Assembly: GCA_934659475.1 (NCBI GenBank)
Contig: CAKUHX010000103.1
Span: 1-6,135 of the forward strand
Length of the DNA: 6,135 nt
Origin: an uncultured Oscillospiraceae bacterium
GTDB taxonomy: Bacteria; Bacillota; Clostridia; Oscillospirales; Oscillospiraceae
Reading direction: 5' to 3'
The notes under the pieces were generated by a model, which saw nothing but the letters and a program-made list of their open reading frames with translations, ran no database searches and was not told the origin of the DNA. Both the position numbers and the translations under genes were made by a program. This document shows positions 4,701-6,135 of the stretch, piece by piece. Each line of letters starts with the position of its first letter. Positions within the stretch are counted from its first letter, which is position 1.

Positions 4701-5429
4701 TTATTCTGCAATTGCTAAATCTTTCGTGATTGCACCCGTCGAGCGTTCAATCACAATAGCACCGCCGATGGTGTCAAGAGCGAGTACCTTTGCCAAGTCA
4801 GCTTCATTGTCAGTTGTTACTCTGACCTTAATTCTGTTAATAGTTTCATATACACCAGAAGAGGTTACAAAAGGAAGTTCCTTGTTTGTCATTGCAGAAC
4901 TAATTTTACTTTGCAATTCAGTAAGGTATTCAAGAGTATATGTGCCAACTTCAAAAACCGTAGTGCTTTCACTTACACCAAGTTCTTTGCAGATAGCAGT
5001 GCGGTTTTCTGCTGTATCAACAGTCAGCACCACAACAAATTTTCCGATGGTGTCTGTATAAGAGCCACCGAAGAATGCTTTGGTTCCTTCTGCCAAATCG
5101 TTGCTATTAACGCTCTCGCTATAACTTCCGTTTTTATCGGCAGGAATATCCTCAACAGTCTGAGTATTGTTGTTAACCTGCTCGTTACCCACTTTTTCCT
5201 TGCCTGCTTCCAATTTGTTTTCATTGTAATCTTCAATTCCGATATTAGGAGTGTCATTGGTAGTAATCTGATTACCGCTAAATACTCCCGCTACCAACAA
5301 TGCTACCAGACAGCAGCATACTGCACCAGTCATGCCCTTCTTGAACTTATTCTTTGCCATTCTCCTTTCGACATTGTACTTATCTCTGCGCTCAAATACG
5401 CTTTCGGCCATTTCGTTATAGTCCTTCAT
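4701..5429 (-). CDS. Single-pass membrane protein paired with ECF sigma factor, probable anti-sigma factor/sensor
   Basis: 242 residues. A short charged cytoplasmic N-terminus (1-32, with FERRDKYNVERR at 12-23) precedes one membrane segment (about 33-51, with three consecutive cysteines at 38-40). A polar Asn/Glu-rich linker follows (52-118), then an outside domain (about 119-242). The layout and the position behind a sigma factor suggest an anti-sigma factor that holds the sigma at the membrane, but no ASD or zinc-type anti-sigma motif is visible, so this is inference. The outer domain, with GGSYTDTIGKFVVVLTVD near 121-138, LEYLTELQSKI at 167-177 and INRIKVRV at 198-205, faintly recalls the pro-domain-like modules of secreted clostridial proteases. 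The ATG at 5427-5429 is preferred because GGAGG lies 9 bases upstream (5439-5443); an in-frame TTG at 5448-5450 has no such site. It overlaps the sigma gene by 14 bases and ends at a strong terminator. Confidence 0.7.
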   Translation of the reverse strand: MKDYNEMAESVFERRDKYNVERRMAKNKFKKGMTGAVCCCLVALLVAGVFSGNQITTNDTPNIGIEDYNENKLEAGKEKVGNEQVNNNTQTVEDIPADKNGSYSESVNSNDLAEGTKAFFGGSYTDTIGKFVVVLTVDTAENRTAICKELGVSESTTVFEVGTYTLEYLTELQSKISSAMTNKELPFVTSSGVYETINRIKVRVTTDNEADLAKVLALDTIGGAIVIERSTGAITKDLAIAE

Positions 5430-5973
5430 ATTGAAAGCCCTCCTTGTCAAGTTCTGATTTCAACGATTGCTTTGCTTGATATATGAGATTTTCAATTTGG
5501 CGCTTGGTCTTTTTCATTACCACTGCAATTTGTTCATTGGTCAAATCCTCAAAGAATTTCAGATATAGGACTTGGCTGTAATCATACTTGATTTTTGAAA
5601 GCACCTTATGCAGCATAATTTTCTGCTCTTCCCTAATGTAGGACTGCTCCAAAGCACCTTCATCACTTCGTATGCTTTCCAGATCCTCAAAGGGAATACT
5701 TGCAACTTTTCCAAAATGCTTTACATGATTGATGGCGATATTTCTTCCAATGGTATATAGCCATGTTTTGAAAGAGTACTTTGCTACAAACCGAGGCTTT
5801 CTGGTAACAATTCTAAAAAATGTATCCTCTGCTAATTCTTCAGCCGTGTGTATGTTGTTCACATATCGGTTCAGAAAAAGGATGAGTCCATCCTTATAAT
5901 CTCTGATTATCTCAACAATTCCGCTGTCATCACCTTCAAGGAAACGGCGGTAGCTACTTGCACCGTTATCCAT
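5416..5973 (-). CDS. ECF-type RNA polymerase sigma-70 factor
   Basis: 185 residues, the usual size of an ECF sigma factor. Region 2 spans about residues 10-86, with AEELAEDTFFRI (44-55), FKTWLYTIGRNIAINHVK (68-85) and their usual aromatic and basic residues for -10 recognition and strand opening. After a short linker (87-114), region 4 (115-172) carries the helix-turn-helix: YSQVLYLKFFEDLTNEQIA (132-150) leading to KKTKRQIENLIYQAKQSLK, which reads the -35 element. The ATG at 5971-5973 has AAAGGAG 7 bases upstream (5981-5987); in-frame GTG (6016-6018) and ATG (6007-6009) starts lack a properly spaced site. The gene is first in a two-gene operon with the membrane protein, so it is probably held inactive until an envelope signal is sensed. 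What signal and which genes it controls cannot be read from this window. Confidence 0.92.
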   Translation of the reverse strand: MDNGASSYRRFLEGDDSGIVEIIRDYKDGLILFLNRYVNNIHTAEELAEDTFFRIVTRKPRFVAKYSFKTWLYTIGRNIAINHVKHFGKVASIPFEDLESIRSDEGALEQSYIREEQKIMLHKVLSKIKYDYSQVLYLKFFEDLTNEQIAVVMKKTKRQIENLIYQAKQSLKSELDKEGFQYEGL

Positions 5974-5980
5974 TGTGTTA

Positions 5981-5987
5981 CTCCTTT
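5981..5987 (-). promoter_or_regulatory. Ribosome binding site that sets the sigma-factor start
   Basis: AAAGGAG on the minus strand lies 7 bases before the ATG at 5971-5973. The two longer in-frame starts have no comparable site at a workable distance, so the shorter 185-residue product is favoured. Confidence 0.75.
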
Positions 5988-6067
5988 CCGAAGTTGTTTC
6001 CGGTTTCATCCTTTTCACCTATTAAACAACCAAACAACATATTTCTCTTAACTCTTTTCAGGAAAAT

Positions 6068-6090
6068 TTTCTACTCTATTTCTACTCTAT
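6068..6090. repeat. Perfect tandem 11-bp direct repeat upstream of the sigma gene
   Basis: TTCTACTCTAT occurs twice head to tail (6069-6079 and 6080-6090), and the periodicity extends one base further at 6068. The 11-base period is about one helical turn, so a protein could bind both copies on the same face. On the minus strand the repeat begins at the end of a TATTAT box, about 100 bases before the sigma start. It could be an operator or a leader feature; function is inferred. Confidence 0.6.
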
Positions 6091-6094
6091 AATA
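6089..6094 (-). promoter_or_regulatory. Candidate -10 box for the sigma operon
   Basis: The minus strand reads TATTAT here. At a 17-base spacing the -35 position (6112-6117) reads ATGCAG, a poor match, so an activator or another sigma factor would be needed if this is the promoter. I see no clear ECF-type self-regulated promoter (GGAAC or TGAAAC followed by CGT) before the gene. Confidence 0.3.
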
Positions 6095-6135
6095 CCACCT
6101 TGACACTACCTCTGCATACAAGGACAGTACTACCA

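Noticed and set aside
4911..5486. Plus-strand 191-codon frame over the membrane-protein gene
   Set aside because: It is antisense to the sigma operon, has no ribosome binding site, and shows no family resemblance.
6100..6128. Plus-strand promoter with a perfect TTGACA at 6100-6105
   Set aside because: At a 17-base spacing the -10 position reads GACAGT, which is not a match, and no plus-strand gene follows inside the window.

Overview
The window looks like a chromosomal piece from a Gram-positive, GC-rich member of the Clostridia (Oscillospiraceae-like). This is an inference from three things: the holB-ricT gene pair typical of Firmicutes, strong AGGAGG-type ribosome binding sites in front of every gene, and the style of the ECF sigma/membrane-protein pair. 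Composition changes sharply near position 3590. Everything to the left is very GC-rich; almost everything to the right is AT-rich, with barstar intermediate.

Left part (1-3590, all genes on the minus strand). A housekeeping unit reads right to left. holB (DNA polymerase III delta-prime, TTG start) is followed 27 bases later by ricT (the PSP1/YaaT protein of the RNase Y-specificity complex), which carries an unusual Arg/Pro/Glu-rich C-terminal tail. A GC-rich hairpin with a U-run ends this unit at 1251-1290. Beyond it lies an AEC-family (auxin efflux carrier type) permease, then a gene-free stretch at 1-222 packed with short hairpins.

Middle part (3590-4650, plus strand, divergent from holB). 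This is a barnase/barstar toxin-immunity cassette. The toxin reading frame joins an N-terminal segment with a phage minor-head (Mu F/SPP1 gp7-like) CxxC...PPxHPNCRC motif to a complete barnase-family ribonuclease domain. A single in-frame TGA at 4063-4065, at the position of barnase Ser38, cuts the frame before any catalytic residue. The codons downstream of the stop still encode all four catalytic residues at exact barnase spacing, so this appears to be a recent nonsense mutation. The barstar-like immunity gene overlaps the end of the toxin frame and is intact.

Right part (4651-6135, minus strand). A two-gene operon encodes an ECF-type sigma-70 factor followed, with a 14-base overlap, by a single-pass membrane protein that is probably its anti-sigma factor or sensor. 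A strong terminator at 4651-4687 lies between this operon and the convergent barstar gene. A perfect 11-bp tandem repeat (6069-6090) abuts a TATTAT box upstream of the sigma gene.

The most interesting item is the silenced MuF-motif/barnase toxin next to a preserved immunity gene, at a composition boundary beside a core replication gene.
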